Origin: Viola odorata
Taxonomy: Eukaryota; Streptophyta; Magnoliopsida; Malpighiales; Violaceae
Length of the DNA stretch: 64,000 bases
Reading direction: 5' to 3'
Assembly (NCBI GenBank): GCA_963691705.1
Contig: OY829542.1
Location: 193,501 to 257,500 of the forward strand
Part shown: in pieces, positions 33,939 to 46,224 of the stretch
How the letters are laid out: each line of letters starts with the position of its first letter
How positions within the stretch are numbered: position 1 is the stretch's first letter
Notes under the pieces: model-generated
The model's input: only the letters and a program-made list of their open reading frames with translations
Database searches by the model: none
What the model was told of the DNA's origin: nothing
Program-made: the position numbers and the translations under genes

Positions 33939-36900
33939 ATATTTATATTAGTAGTGATGAGGAATACATTGATGCTGATGATGATGGTGATTATGAGGAC
34001 TACATTGATGGTGGTGACGATGACGATCAAGTTTCCATGGATGGGTTAGATGGTTTTGATGATGGCATAAACCCCCTCCCCTGCAACCTCCCCTCCTATA
34101 AGGTAAAATTGGGGTTTTTCTTTCTTTTATTTATTTGATTTCAAAATTGAGTTAATGCCGGAGAGTCATCCCTTTGGCGGGCCGATAATGCTCTAATGCT
34201 CTAATGTGACTAGTCTCCTGCTGGGAAAGTCCTGAGAGCACAGCCGGGAAGACAGATAAAAAATACCTTTTTATTTATTTTTTGTTTTTGTTTTTGTTTT
34301 CTCCAGATAATTACAAGAGAGTCTCTGGTGGCTGCGTAGGTACTACAATGAGTTTCTTTGTTTGTGTATTTGTGTGATTTTAGAAAAGTTTGTGGCTTTG
34401 AGTAGAATTAAGATGGGGAAATTGATGTTTTTGAATTGATTGTGTAGAGGGAGGACATGAGGAAAGTGATGGACTTGTTATCAGTGAAGGAGGATCATGC
34501 AAGAGCATTGCTCATTCATTATAGGTGGGACGTTGATAAGGTGCTTCAGTTACTTGTGGAGGATGGACAAGATAAGTTGTTTGCTGAGGCAGGTGTATTA
34601 ATCATGGATTATGATGGGATTGTTCAACCCAAGTCCTTGTTCTCCTCGGTCGAATGTGGAATTTGCTTTGATGAATTTGGGGCCAGTGAAGTTACATCCA
34701 TGGACTGCAGTCATGTGTTTTGCAATAGCTGTGAGTACACACTGTTATAAGTTATTCGTCTGTTCTCTTTGATAATTAATGTTCCGCTAAGTGGTTGCAT
34801 GAACATAAATTGATCACGTTTACTCATTGTTTATCATATTTACTGTGAATAGTACAATGTCTAGAGGAACTAGGCTTGGTGGTCTAATGATGATTGAGAG
34901 GTGAGACTACATGATGCACCTTAGATGTTTCAGTTTCTAAGGGGAAATTGAACAATGAATCGGGTGAAAAAAGAAGCAGTTTCATAAAAAAAGATTTTAA
35001 AATTGTATTTTTCACTTGCATTGTTTCTTAGCATTAAAGTGTTAAAATGTAGAGAACGATAGTTGTATTATTTCTTTTGGATTATATGCCTTAGTTTCAG
35101 CAGTTGTGATGATGGTATTGCAATGACACCATTTATGGCATTTCCAGTTGTAGACTAAATGCAGGAGTAAGAAAGAAGTGTTGGTACAGAATGATTAGTT
35201 TTCCTTCGAACAAGATAACGATTGTATGAATTTGCTTACCATTCTTTGCTTTATGCTGTCAAGGGGAGTAATTTTCTTCTGATTTCCTGGGGGGAAACAG
35301 TAATTTTTTCTCTCTCATCTTTTCAGGCTGGACTTCGCATTTTATAGTGAAGATAAATGAGGGCCAAAGTAGACGCATTAAATGCATGCAATACAAGTGC
35401 AATGCAATCTGTGAGCATGCAAAAATCAAACGTTTAGTTAGCTCAAGGGATCCTAGTGCTGCAGAGAAATTTGATCAATTTCTTCTAGAGTCATATATCG
35501 AAGACAATAAAAGAGTTAAATGGTGCCCTAGTGTTCCTCATTGTGGAGACGCGATACAAGTTGTTGATGATGGGCTTCATGAGGTTGAATGTTCATGTGA
35601 CAAACAATTTTGTTTTAGATGCTTATCCGAAGTACACTCTCCTTGCTCATGTCTTATGTGGGAGCTTTGGTCCAAGAAATACCAGGACGCATCAGTTACT
35701 TGGATTACAGTACATACAAAGCTTTGCCCCAAGTGTCACAAGCCAGTAGAGAAGAATGGGGGATGCAACCTAGTAGGTTGTGTTTGTGGGGAAGCATTTT
35801 GGTGAGAGTTCTTTCATGCATCTTCTGCCTTTTCCTGATCCCCTTTCACCTTTCTGTAATGTTTTCCATGTTATGGTACTGTTTCTCTTTGTTTTTTTTT
35901 TTTGAGTGTTTGAATCAGGATATTGGTGTAAGCTTTATAATGGTAGTATCTTGGTGTCTTGCAGCGTGTGTAGACATGGATTATTAATTCCACACTACAA
36001 TTACTCAACAACTGATGCCAACAATGTGTACCCATTTTTTGATAGCTGCACTAGTTATTGCTACACTCAAAATTGGATAGCTTGATTTTGTTCTCGTCCT
36101 GTAGCATGAATTACATGAACCTTGGTTGTGTACTCAACTCTATTAATAATGGGGAGCTAGACCACCTTTTGATGCCGGGTGCAAATGATGTACATGACAT
36201 TGAATGTATGCCCTTCTGTTGCTTTTTTCTTATTTCAATGAAATCATGATTTGTACATCTTTCCATGTTTCTGCAGTTGGCTGTGGTTCTGGCTCTGATT
36301 CTGCAGCCACATTCAACGGTCATAGTTGTGGGCGATATGAGAAAGACCAACTGGAAAAACTTAATGATGCAAAAGAAGATCTTGCTCGCTACATTCACTA
36401 CCACAGCCGATACAAAGCTCATCTGGATTCCTTTGAGCTTGAATCTAAGCTGGAGAAATCTATTGAGGAGAAAATATCATATTTGGAAAAGAGGGAATCA
36501 CAAATTAAAAATTACACTTGGATAACAAATGGACTCTACAGGTTATCTAGATCAAGGCGGATTCTTTCTCTTACATATCCATTTGCTTACTATATGTTTG
36601 GTAATGATCTATGCAAAGATGGAATGAAACTCAAGGAAAAGGAACTGAAGAAAAGCTTGTTTGAGGACCAGCAACAACAATTCGAAGGAAATGTTGAGAG
36701 GCTTTCACTATTTTTGGAGGAGGAATTTGACGAGTATGATGACGATAAAGTTATGGATTTGAGGCATAGGATCATTAGTGTTTCAGTGTCCACTGATAAT
36801 CTCTGCCAAATTTGTAAGTTTATCTCTAAACCACTTGATTCTTCCATATGCTGAATCGCTTTTACCTAGATTGATCATCTATGCAGTTTTGAATTCACCA

Positions 36901-37165
36901 CGTAAAATGAAGCGAGTGTCAATCTTCTAACTATTGCAGCAATTTAGCTTGATTAGATGCTATGTGACTGTTCCTAACAAATTTCCTTGCAAGTGTCACA
37001 ATCATGAAGTTCAGCTATTCTTTTTCTTCGTATTATCTAGAAATGCAACTGTTCCATGGCATCATTCTTATACATATAACCTGATTCGATGCAGGTACAA
37101 TTGCATTGAGAATGACTTGCACTACTCATGAGATAGCTCCTTACAGATTAAAAGGTGTGTTTAAT
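33939..37165 (+). pseudogene. ARI1: ARIADNE-1-type RBR E3 ubiquitin ligase, probable pseudogene
   Basis: RING-IBR-RING ligase homologue. The acidic N-terminus (EEYIDADDDGDYEDYIDGGD) ends at a donor at 34102. A small exon near 34307 encodes IITRESLVAA, then TAG where the family has Gln, directly before the donor. The next exon (from 34448) is in phase: REDMRKVMDLLSVKEDHARA, ..., RING1 CGICFDEFGASE...CSHVFCNSC. Then come IBR (INEGQSRRIKCMQYKCNAIC, CSCDKQFCFRCLSEVHSPCS) and RING2 start (CPKCHKPVEKNGGCNLVGCV, CGEAF) to about 35804. The usual FCWLCG...GHSCGRY link is not recovered until GHSCGRYEKDQLEKLNDAKE at 36278. The C-terminal helices run to LCQI, after which YNCIENDL and HEIAPYRLKG are in different frames. 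No start codon is found in the acidic frame, because a TGA lies upstream across the solo LTR. Several independent lesions argue against function. Confidence 0.75.
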
Positions 37166-38104
37166 GGAAAATGGTAGTCCAGCCTCCGTACTGTCAAAGC
37201 TTTTTGATTAGATGTTTATCTTTAAGTACTTTTTACCGAGTCCTTCTTTTCAACAATCATTTGAAATGCGATGTGCAGGTTTGGATAACCAATAACACAC
37301 CATTCAGAACCTACTCAAATCATGTGTAAATAAGGTCATTACCTCCAGCCACCCCAGACTGAATGTTGATGGGTACTCATGAGAGACCTTCTTGGACACG
37401 AACTCTTTCCGATTTGTTCGATCATTCATTTTTTCGCGGCAAAATAGTAGTACATGGGTCTTCTGCTCTACTACCTTCATTTCCTATTGAAATGCTAGCT
37501 GTAGTTGACAGTTTTTGCTCCATCAACCCTCTCTGCAGTACAGAGTCTACAGACACCTCTGCAGTATATTTATATTATTTTTTCTGTAGGTGAAAATAAG
37601 GTTTCTTTAGGTTCTTTCTTAATATTAGAATTAATAAATGCTTTTCATAATTGTCAATTTTTTAGACGAATACAGTTTTTGGGCAGGTATCAACTTTAGT
37701 TTGATCCTAATAATACTACTTATGCGGTTGCAGTAGAGTTATTCTATACATGATGATAATTTCTTCAAAATTTGAATCGTGTTTAATTCATTTTAATACC
37801 CTACTATTGAGTTAAAACCATTAAGATTCTGTAAAACTTTATAAGATTTGTGCAATTATGTGAAACATTTTCTTTCGAGAGTGAAATACAATATGTTCAT
37901 GAAAAATAAAACTCAACTATATTTCGAGTTGTTATCGGAAAAAGATACTTAATTTGTATTTCGAGTTGAATTTGAGGATTGAAATCTTAACTAAATAAGG
38001 ACTACCAGACCCCTTATAAAGCGTCAAGTCGAGACCAAAGGCCACCTCTTTGGAAGCCGAGTTTACCACTCGAATTTTCCAGCCCAAAAAGTAAAGAAGT
38101 GAAG
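37166..38104. other. Spacer after the ARIADNE copy
   Basis: AT-rich sequence with no recognised gene. Short ORFs here have no family resemblance. Confidence 0.4.
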
Positions 38105-39581
38105 ATGGAGTTGGTGGGGAAGGCTTTCCGGGGCGGCGAACTCAATGGAGTGAGTTATAGCGATCCTGCTACTATGAAAAAAGACGGTATATGTACCAAA
38201 GTGACGGAGACATTAGTAATTTTAATTTGTAGGAATTGCAGGGTCAACACGTAAATTGGCTAATTAATTGAAGTTGATGATTTAGTTGATTAAGCAAATG
38301 AAGGAATTGATTGATCATGTGTAATTGGGCTGGGCTTTCATTCTCACCATGTACTTTGGGCCCTTAGTCATCTTCTTCTCATCTACAACTGCTAATTGCT
38401 TGTTTATCTTGGGGCCACTACTTAATCTAGTACCCACTAATTGGTGTTTTGTCTTGTGACGAGTTTATTTAAAATTGAATTCTGTGTTTTGGATCATAGA
38501 GTTAATGGTTAAAAAAAATTATTTTAATTGTTAAATTTATGGTAAAAAAACATAATCTAGATCTTAATTGAAAGTAAGAGCTTAATAACTATTATTGAGA
38601 ATAATAATAAAAAAACATAATCTAGATATTTTAGCCATCTTTCTCCCTATCTTCTTTATTTTTTAAAAACAGATTTTTTCTTTTAATAAGCTGTGGAGAC
38701 ACTATCTTGTGGTGTACATAATTGCATCTTTTTGCACTACAGTTACCTATTTAAATATCTAGGTTCTTCCATTTGCAGCTCTTGTCTATTTAGCTTAGGC
38801 AAGTGCCCTGGCTTAGAAGAAGTGTGTGAGAGGTGATTTGTATTGTGTTCAGTAGTTCGTGACCACATATTTGAATATATATTTTGAGAATATTTCCATC
38901 TTTAAGCGAGATGTAATACATCCTCTGCATTAGGATTAGGTGGAGGAAATTATGTGTCCTTTTGTATGCTGGATTTTAGTGTATGCATTGAGCATTTAAG
39001 TGTGGTAAAGGGGAGGCACGAGAATGTTGAGAGCCTGGCATGATGCCTAAACGCTATTGGGATATAACTAAACTTATGCTATGAAAACTTTCAGCCTTTT
39101 CATAGTGATGTCCTCAACCATGCACAAAGAGTGAAGAAACATCTTTTTATCTTTGCTTCCGAAGTTATGTTTTCCTTTTCTGACTAGCGGTACTCCTTTT
39201 TCCTGTACGATCCAATTAATTCAACATACACGTTTTATATTTCAGCGTTCCACACACTTGTAGAGATGGTCTTCTAGCTCCCTAAAATCCAATAACATAA
39301 AACATATGACTTTTGTTGTGTTACTCTACTGCAGTGTAATTTTGCTTTAGTGTTAATTGTGTACATATGTGTAGTAGAGCAAGTAATACTTAGCAGACGT
39401 GTTACTGCTCAATGTTTACCCATGTCTGTTCTCTTCTTGATTCAGGTACAATGATATAGCTCAGCATGGTTTTACTACAATGAGGGAAAACGGTGTTGTA
39501 TCGAAACCCCCAACCCAGAATGAGGTAATTACCTCAGAAACTACAGCTCCAATGGAAAAGCCTGCTGGTCTAGGAGGGTAG
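38105..39581 (+). CDS. Possible small gene of unknown function
   Basis: Not recognised. A first exon (38105-38186) reads MELVGKAFRGGELNGVSYSD, then PATMKKDG. A final open segment (39446-39581) reads YNDIAQHGFTTMRENGVVSK, continues Pro/Thr-rich and ends EKPAGLGG with a stop. The two are out of phase if joined directly. A 10-nt micro-exon at 38233-38242 (TTGTAG|GAATTGCAGG|GTCAAC) would join them in frame, giving a protein of about 76 residues. Codon use in both segments looks coding. The micro-exon is an inference, and the segments could also be two unrelated fragments. Confidence 0.3.
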
Positions 39582-39913
39582 AATTCTGACTTTTAACTTC
39601 TTGGTTCTGAAATGGAGTATTGGTATGCATGATATTTCATTCTTTTTGTTGTATAATCTCGTGCAGGGTAATGATTGGAATCGGGGAGCAATTTTATTCT
39701 ATATTTCTCTTGACCTTCTTCTTTGCCTTACTATATTTTAAATCAAACAAGTTGATTTTGGCATTGCATAGCGTAATAACTCCTCAAGCTAGTTAGATTT
39801 GTGTTGCAATTTAGGGTCTTGGGTTCTTTTTTTCCCCTTTAAGCCCAATTCTTGTCTGTTTTTCTGGAGCAGTAGCAAAGTCTTAAATTTGTTCATGTCT
39901 CACCTTAATGCAG

Positions 39914-40378
39914 AATGGTAAGTGTGCAGTAAGAGATGATGTTCTCCCTGATGGCTTTAAGGTGAAAAAAGGAGATGGTGTCACGTACATGCCTTATGCA
40001 ATGGGAAGGATGACGTACATTTGGGGTGATGATGCGGAGGAGTTTCTTCCAGAACGTTGGCTTGACAATGGTGTCTTTCGGCCAGAAAGTCCTTACAAGT
40101 TTACTGCATTTCAGGTAACTAGCATTATCCTCGTCACCTTATTCTCGACTGGTTTCTTTATGCCTCTGAACTTGCTCTATTTTATCCTTAATTAGGCGGG
40201 TCCTCGCATTTGCCTGGGAAAGGAATTTGCTTACAGGCAGATGAAAATCCTGTCGGCTGTTCTTCTCTACTTCTTCAGATTCAAACTGGTGGACGAGAAG
40301 AAGGAAGCTACGTATCGAACCATGTTTACACTTCATATGGATGAAGGGCTACATTTGTATGCATTCCCTAGACTGTAA
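39914..40378 (+). pseudogene. CYP704-type cytochrome P450, 3' fragment only
   Basis: Two in-frame exons (39914-40114 and 40196-40378) encode the last 128 or so residues of a CYP704 fatty-acid hydroxylase-type P450. They read NGKCAVRDDVLPDGFKVKKG, YMPYAMGRMTYIWGDDAEEF, PERWLDNGVF, then AGPRICLGKEFAYRQMKI with an intact haem-ligand Cys, ending GLHLYAFPRL. The four upstream exons seen in the neighbouring copy are absent, and a different small ORF lies upstream. No lesion is visible in the fragment itself, so it is a recently truncated duplicate or a relic exon pair. Alternatively, it could serve as a template for gene conversion. Confidence 0.85.
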
Positions 40379-41089
40379 AACTCAACTGTGTACTACTAAT
40401 AGGAGCTTCTTTATCTTTCTTAATGACAAATGCATGCTTAAGTTAATATTTCAATACACAAAGCAGGGCTTGTTACTTAAAGGAGTTTATTACTGAACCA
40501 ATAGTATATTTAGCTGTATTTATCTACCTAATAAAAAGAGCATACACTTACCAAATGCAGTGTGTCGTGTGCACTTGCTTCCGTAGCTTTCTTCTCTTCT
40601 TTTTCAGTGAGTTTCTTTGAGTCTTTATATCAAAAGAGATGGTACTCGCTCTTAATTTATTCTTTTCAAATTAAGAATGGGTAATTTGGTCTAATGAGTA
40701 AGAATGCACGAACCATATGTTATATACACCGAGTGTATCTAATAACTTATCTTGTGATTGTGACGCCAATGTTCTTCCAACCAGCAAACATGTCATTGTG
40801 TCAATTCCAAGAAAAAAAAAGAATAGTGTGTCCACCAAACAGTAGTCATCTCTATGTAAATGCCAAAAAATAGCTTTCTTTGAATACAATCTCCTTCTAA
40901 GTATATTCAACAAATCAAAGGTATCAAAATTCAATGGTGTCATGAAAGCTCCATTTTGTAGATTATTCCAATGAGAACAAAAGAAATGAAAAAGGAAGTA
41001 GCTCAAGCCTACTCTTCTTATGCTAGAAGTATAGATTTTTGCTTTAGAAATCTCACTTGAGTTCCTCCATTGAACAAATATCTTTCACC

Positions 41090-43209
41090 ATGAGTACTGC
41101 TCTAATCTATGCATCTGCAATTCTTTTTCTCGTTTTGGGTTCTTGGATTTTCACTCCTTTTGTTCTAATCCTGTTTGGGTTGTTAGCACTGAGCATAATT
41201 GTCTTTGTATTCATATATCTTTCCTTCTACATCAAGGAATTGATCTTGAGTGATCAACAGCCTCCAATTATTGGTACATTGATACTTCTTCTTATACACT
41301 TCAAGAAACTTTTTGATTACCTAACCTTGATCGCTCGGAGGTTTAAAACTTTTCGCTTCATCACACCGTCGCATAGTGAGATTTACACAGTTGATCCTCG
41401 TAATGTTGAGCATATACTGAAAACCAACTTCTCCAATTACGTGAAGGTAATTTGAAACTATCGAATCTGCTAAATTTTGTATTATAAAAGTTGTTACTTA
41501 GGCCAATATTGTTGTTACTATCCTGTGATTAATTTTGCAGGGTGCTTATAACAATGGAATAATGAAAGACCTGTTTGGTGAAGGAATTTTCGCTATAGAT
41601 GGAGAGAAATGGCGTCACCAACGCAAGCTCGCGAGCTATGAATTCTCTACGAAAGTGTTGAGAGATTTCAGCAGTTCTGTCTTCAGGACTAATGCTGCAA
41701 AGTTAGCTTCTAAGCTTAATCCTGCAGCAACAACTTCAACCAGTTTTGACCTACAGGTTCTGTTGTAATTTATCATTTTCTTCAAGCTGATAGATTCTGT
41801 TGTTAATTTACTCATACGATCCTTAACTTTTCGATGCAGGAGATGCTGATGCAATCAACCTTGGACTCGATATTTAAGGTGGGATTTGGGGCTGAACTGA
41901 ACTCTTTATCTGGTTCTGATGACTTTGCCAACAAATTCACCAAAGCCTTTGATGATTCGAACCGAATTGTGTTCTGGAGATATGTCGATCCATTATGGAA
42001 AATCAAAAGGTTCCTTAATGTTGGCATGGAAGCCTCTCTCAAGAAAAACATAAATATCATTGACGATTTCATCCTTGAATTCATTCGACGCAAGAGAGAG
42101 CAGATAAGAAATGGAATGCTTCTTGTGAGTACTTTTTTCACTTCCATTCGTACCTGATGAAGTTTCTTACTTGTCAGTACTAAACTGATGATTATTCTGA
42201 TGAGCAGGGAGGGAAGGAAGATATATTGTCAAGGTTTTTGCTCGAGAGCGAGAAGGATCCTGAGAACATGACCGATAAGTATTAGAGAGACATAACTCTC
42301 AACTTCATCATAGCAGGAAAAGACACTTCTGCTAATACACTCACATGGTTCTTCTACTTGCTCTGTAAACATCCTTTGCTGCAAGAGAAAGTTGCACAGG
42401 AAGTGAAAAAAACTGTCGGAATTGGTGAAACCGAAACAAAGTCAGCTTCTGAATTTTCTGAATTAGTAACTGAAGAGGCCTTGGAGAAGATGCAGTACCT
42501 TCACGCAGCGCTAACAGAAACTCTCAGACTCTACCCTGCAGTTCCTGTGGTGATTCTCCGCGCGCAGCTGAATTCTGGCCTCGAACATTTTCCTGAAAGA
42601 TTGACTAACTTGTTTGTTGTTCTAAATGAATGCAGGATGGGAAGTGTGCAGAAGAGGATGATGTTCTTCCTGATGGCTTCAAACTGAAAAAAGGAGATGA
42701 CATAGCCTACCTTGGTTATGCCATGGGAAGAATGACATCAATTTGGGGTGAGGATGCAGAGCAATTTCTTCCAGAACGGTGGCTCAATAATGGCATCTTT
42801 CGACACGAAAGTCCCTTTAAATTTACTGCATTTCATGTGAGTATTCTTGTTTCCATTCTCCTGAATTCAGGACAGTTAGGAATTGTCCAAGTTGATAGGA
42901 TGATGACATTCAAAATTTCATACCAAATCTCTTATTAATTTTGACGATCCATCTAGATATGCTGAAATGGAAATTTTTATGAATACTTTTTTTCCTAACT
43001 CTATTTATTTATTTTTGGGTATACAGGCCGGTCCTCGGATGTGACTAGGGAAGGACTTTGCTTACAGGCAAATGAAAATCTTGGCAGCAGTTCTTGTGCA
43101 TTGCTTCAGATTCAAGCTTGTGGATGAGAGGAAAGAAGCAACATACCAAACCATGTTTACCCTTCACATTGATCATGGCCTGCATTTGTACGTCTCTCCT
43201 AGGTTGTAA
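41090..43209 (+). pseudogene. CYP704-type cytochrome P450 with two nonsense codons
   Basis: All six exons are present: 41090-41446, 41541-41756, 41840-42124, 42208-42549, 42636-42836 and 43027-43209. The membrane anchor (MSTALIYASAILFLVLGSW), the I-helix oxygen-binding motif (LNFIIAGKDTSANTLTWFF), the K-helix ETLR (AALTETLRLYPAVPV) and PERW are all readable. Two stops interrupt it. TAG at 42283-42285 falls inside DKY*RDITLN, where the family has Leu. TGA at 43042-43044 falls in AGPRM*LGKDFAYRQ, exactly at the haem-coordinating cysteine. Splice sites and all other frames are preserved. CYP704 enzymes omega-hydroxylate long-chain fatty acids, for example for cutin or sporopollenin. This copy cannot make a working enzyme unless the stops are sequence errors. 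Confidence 0.9.
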
Positions 43210-43593
43210 CTGTAGTGATGTTTTTCATGTGTATGATGTGTGTTTGATGATTCCAACTGCTTTTGTCTTTTACCTTGATTTTTTCACCTAAATTGGCCGC
43301 AAATTATGTAATTTTTTATAAACCGTTAGATAAATTTATATTGTTGTTGAACGCGTAATAAAAAAATCATTTTCCATTGTATTTTTTTTATAACTTTAGT
43401 TAAGCCCATATCTATCTCGATTAGCTACTTTTCGACAATGAGAGAATTAGCCTCAAGATTCCTTAAGTTAACCATAGAATTATAAGATCATCAAACTTAT
43501 AAGCAAAACCCTCGTGCGTCTCCATGTTTACATGTGCCGTGTTTTTTGCTTATTAAAATCCTTTTTAGTGAGTGTGATAAATACAATGCCACA

Positions 43594-44067
43594 TCAATTC
43601 CATGGAGATAAATACAATCCCACATCAATTCCTCCATGAGATTGGGCTGAATTAACAAGTTCTTGAACAACATCTCCTTTTCCATTCATCCAAGTGCTAA
43701 ATGCAACAGAATGATCAGTGTATTTGCTGGGCCATAAGCAGAACCCATCATGGTGTTTTGCAGTGAGGATGACAAGAGAGACTCCTGCTTCTGCTGCTGT
43801 GCTGATCCATTGGTCTGTGTCGAGCCCGACCCGGTTGAAAACTGATGGGCTTTCATGGCCTGTGCCCCATTCAGAATCTGTAAATGTGTTGACACCAAAG
43901 TGAAAGAACATTATAATCTCTCTCTGCTGCCATTTTAGCTGGGAAAATGATGGAAGTGGTAGAATTGGCAATGGTGGTGTTGTTACTCTCTTGGAATTTG
44001 CAAATTTTGAGAATTGAAACAATGTTGTGACGATGATCATGAAAAAATAGCACCATTTCTTGGCCAT
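43594..44067 (-). pseudogene. Alpha-L-fucosidase (GH29) N-terminal fragment
   Basis: A minus-strand ORF of 157 residues resembling plant FUC1. It has a signal peptide (MAKKWCYFFMIIVTTLFQF), then WQQREIIMFFHFGVNTFTDS, EWGTGHESPSVFNRVGLDTD, VSLVILTAKHHDGFCLWPSK and GGIDVGLYLSPWN, then a stop. Family members continue at this point with the rest of the GH29 barrel. The break coincides with a 31-bp tandem duplication (43576-43601 and 43607-43632, one mismatch), and no downstream exons follow. It is probably a truncated duplicate. A short secreted product is possible but would lack the catalytic nucleophile region. Confidence 0.82.
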
Positions 44068-44844
44068 TATGCTCTATTTTAGCTTTTTAGTGTATGGGAT
44101 ATTTTTTGGTATGGTAATGGAGAAGGATGATAAGAAGTAGTGGTATTATAGAGGAAGATTCTCTTTGAAATGGAGCCAGCCCAAAAAGAAGAGGCAAAGT
44201 TTTTATTGGAATTTTGTTGGGTTCTTTTGGTTCTTTCTTTTTTTCTTTTCTTTCCATTGTCGAGATTAATTTTATTCAAAAAATTTTGAGTTTTTAAAAA
44301 ATAGTAATTTTTCCAACAGTTTTTTTTATCTAAACTTTAAATTTGAATTTTTTAATTAAAAATAGATAAATTTCTTATCATTCGATTGGAATTTTCTTTC
44401 CAAGTGTGAATGTGAAAATATATGGTCCTTATCATACTTTTTTTTTTATGTTGTTGCTATCGTGGTTTGAAGGCCTTGAAAAATTGCAGATTGGATGAAG
44501 AGACATCGGAGATTATGATGGTGTATAAATTGTGAGACTTTGAGCCGTTGCAGAGAGCTCGTTAGAGATATCGCTCCGCTAACAAATCCAAACTTAGAAA
44601 TATATAGAAAAGAGAAATGTGTTTGATATTGATTATTTGATGATCTGATTACAAGCTCAGACACTTCTATTTATACACACATAAAGGATGTAAGTAATTA
44701 ATGGTGGTAGAAGGTGGTTGTGTGTTAGATGGATTAAATGAGGTACTGTAGATGAATTAAATGAGGTGGTTGTAGGTGGTTGTCGTCACTGCTCGCCCAT
44801 GCATGCTGGGCTGGGCTGTTTGCTTGAAGTCTTTACTTGATGGG

Positions 44845-45492
44845 CTAAATACGCCCTAACATACGCCTTAACAACCCAATCGCTCTAGCTGCATTTTCCT
44901 GACCCTCCATTTTCCCCTCCTTAGCTAACTTCAACAATGGCGGAACCCCACCTTCCTCTATAATCAATTTCCCATACCTGTCATTATCTCTAGCCAAAGA
45001 GGCCAACGAAGCAGCAGCATCCGACCTATCCTCCAACGACCCAGTATACAAAATCGCAACCCGTTCCCAAATCAGACATAAAATCGGCTCATTGGCAGCA
45101 ATTGGAGGCAAACCCAAGTACTCATCGTCGCTGTCTTCCCCTGAAGCCAAAACCCGTAACAGCCAGGAAACGTCTCCTATCGAATTCTCAAGCTGCATTT
45201 TTGTTTTCCGAAATTCAGCGGCAGGGATGATTCCGGTGGCGCGGCATTTGATGACAAGAGTAAGCGCTTTATCAAGAACCTGCTCCGTGTTATCGATGAT
45301 TCGTCTCGTGGGTCGCTCGTAAAGGTCACTGCTTGCGCGCGCTGCCTGACGCAAAAGCGTTGCCAGCTTCTCTGTTATGGCTTTCAGCTCTAGACAATCT
45401 TGTTTAAAAGATTGAGCATCATCTGCTGATTTTGTTACCTGGTCTGCTAATTGAATTGGCCTCGCCAGGATCTCCTTAACAATGTCCGCCAT
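44845..45492 (-). pseudogene. ARO (armadillo repeat only) protein, 5' fragment
   Basis: A minus-strand 215-residue ORF starting MADIVKEILARPIQLADQVT. It matches the conserved N-terminus of plant ARO proteins: LATLLRQAARASSDLYERPT, RRIIDNTEQVLDKALTLV, DEYLGLPPIAANEPILCLIW, GSLEDRSDAAASLASLARDN and DRYGKLIIEEGGVPPLLKLA. After AARAIGLL the frame runs RRMLGRI and stops, where family members continue GRDPESVE through many more ARM repeats to over 600 residues. A short segment after KCRATG is also missing, so it joins directly to IIPAAEFRK. It is read as a truncated copy with conserved frame. ARO proteins organise tip growth through ROP/actin. Confidence 0.8.
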
Positions 45493-46087
45493 GGTAGCGG
45501 ACTAGAATCCTTAGATTTTAGATCAAATTGTATATATTTGTCAGGAAATAACGCAGAAAAGGGAAGTCTAGGAAAAGGAAAGAAATTAAAATGGTGAATT
45601 TTGAACAAGAAACGTTTCTGTTTTTTATTTCCGGTAAAAGAGAAGGAATTAAGGATGGACTTTTTCCTGGCCAGAGGATTTTAGGACGGGGGAGAGAGGA
45701 TTGTAATGGTCGAACGAAATTTTCTCTTAGTTCCGTATTTAAGAAGGAACGACCATTGTTTCTTACGTTATATATTATATATATAGGTAGTAGAAATCAG
45801 TGGGCCATAATTATTTATTTATTGATTTATGTAAAACATTTTTCAATATATATATATATATATATATATTATTTTATTTTATGAATGGGCCTCTATTTAT
45901 TATTTGGGCCGACAAGTAGACCACCTAGATATATGGGCTAAGCCAGCTCACGTTTATTCTTGGGCTGTTAAAGTTTTCCACCACTCTCAACAAATAAAAT
46001 AAAAACGCGTTATTATATTTCCAAGTTGCTCTCGTGACTCGTGAGAATCAAGAATCATGGATTGATCGAGTTCAGTGATTGTTGAGT
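45493..46087. other. Spacer with (TA)n microsatellite
   Basis: An (AT)n run of about 12 units lies at 45848-45870. Otherwise AT-rich, with no gene seen. Confidence 0.6.
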
Positions 46088-46224
46088 AAAATTTGGATAG
46101 ATCATGATCTACCTAAATTATGATATAGAATGATGACACGTGTTTAAAAGTGTCATGAATAGTGATATTCTATCACTATTTGGGGCACGTGTCATCATTG
46201 TAGATCATGATCTACCCAAATTTT
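46088..46224. mobile_element. Small MITE with long inverted repeats
   Basis: A 137-bp palindromic element. The left arm AAAATTTGGATAGATCATGA extends to TCTAC, and the right end is its inverse with a single mismatch. Inner sequence also pairs (GATGACACGTG / CACGTGTCATC and TAGTGATA / TATCACTA), so nearly the whole unit folds. The superfamily is not determined. Confidence 0.75.
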
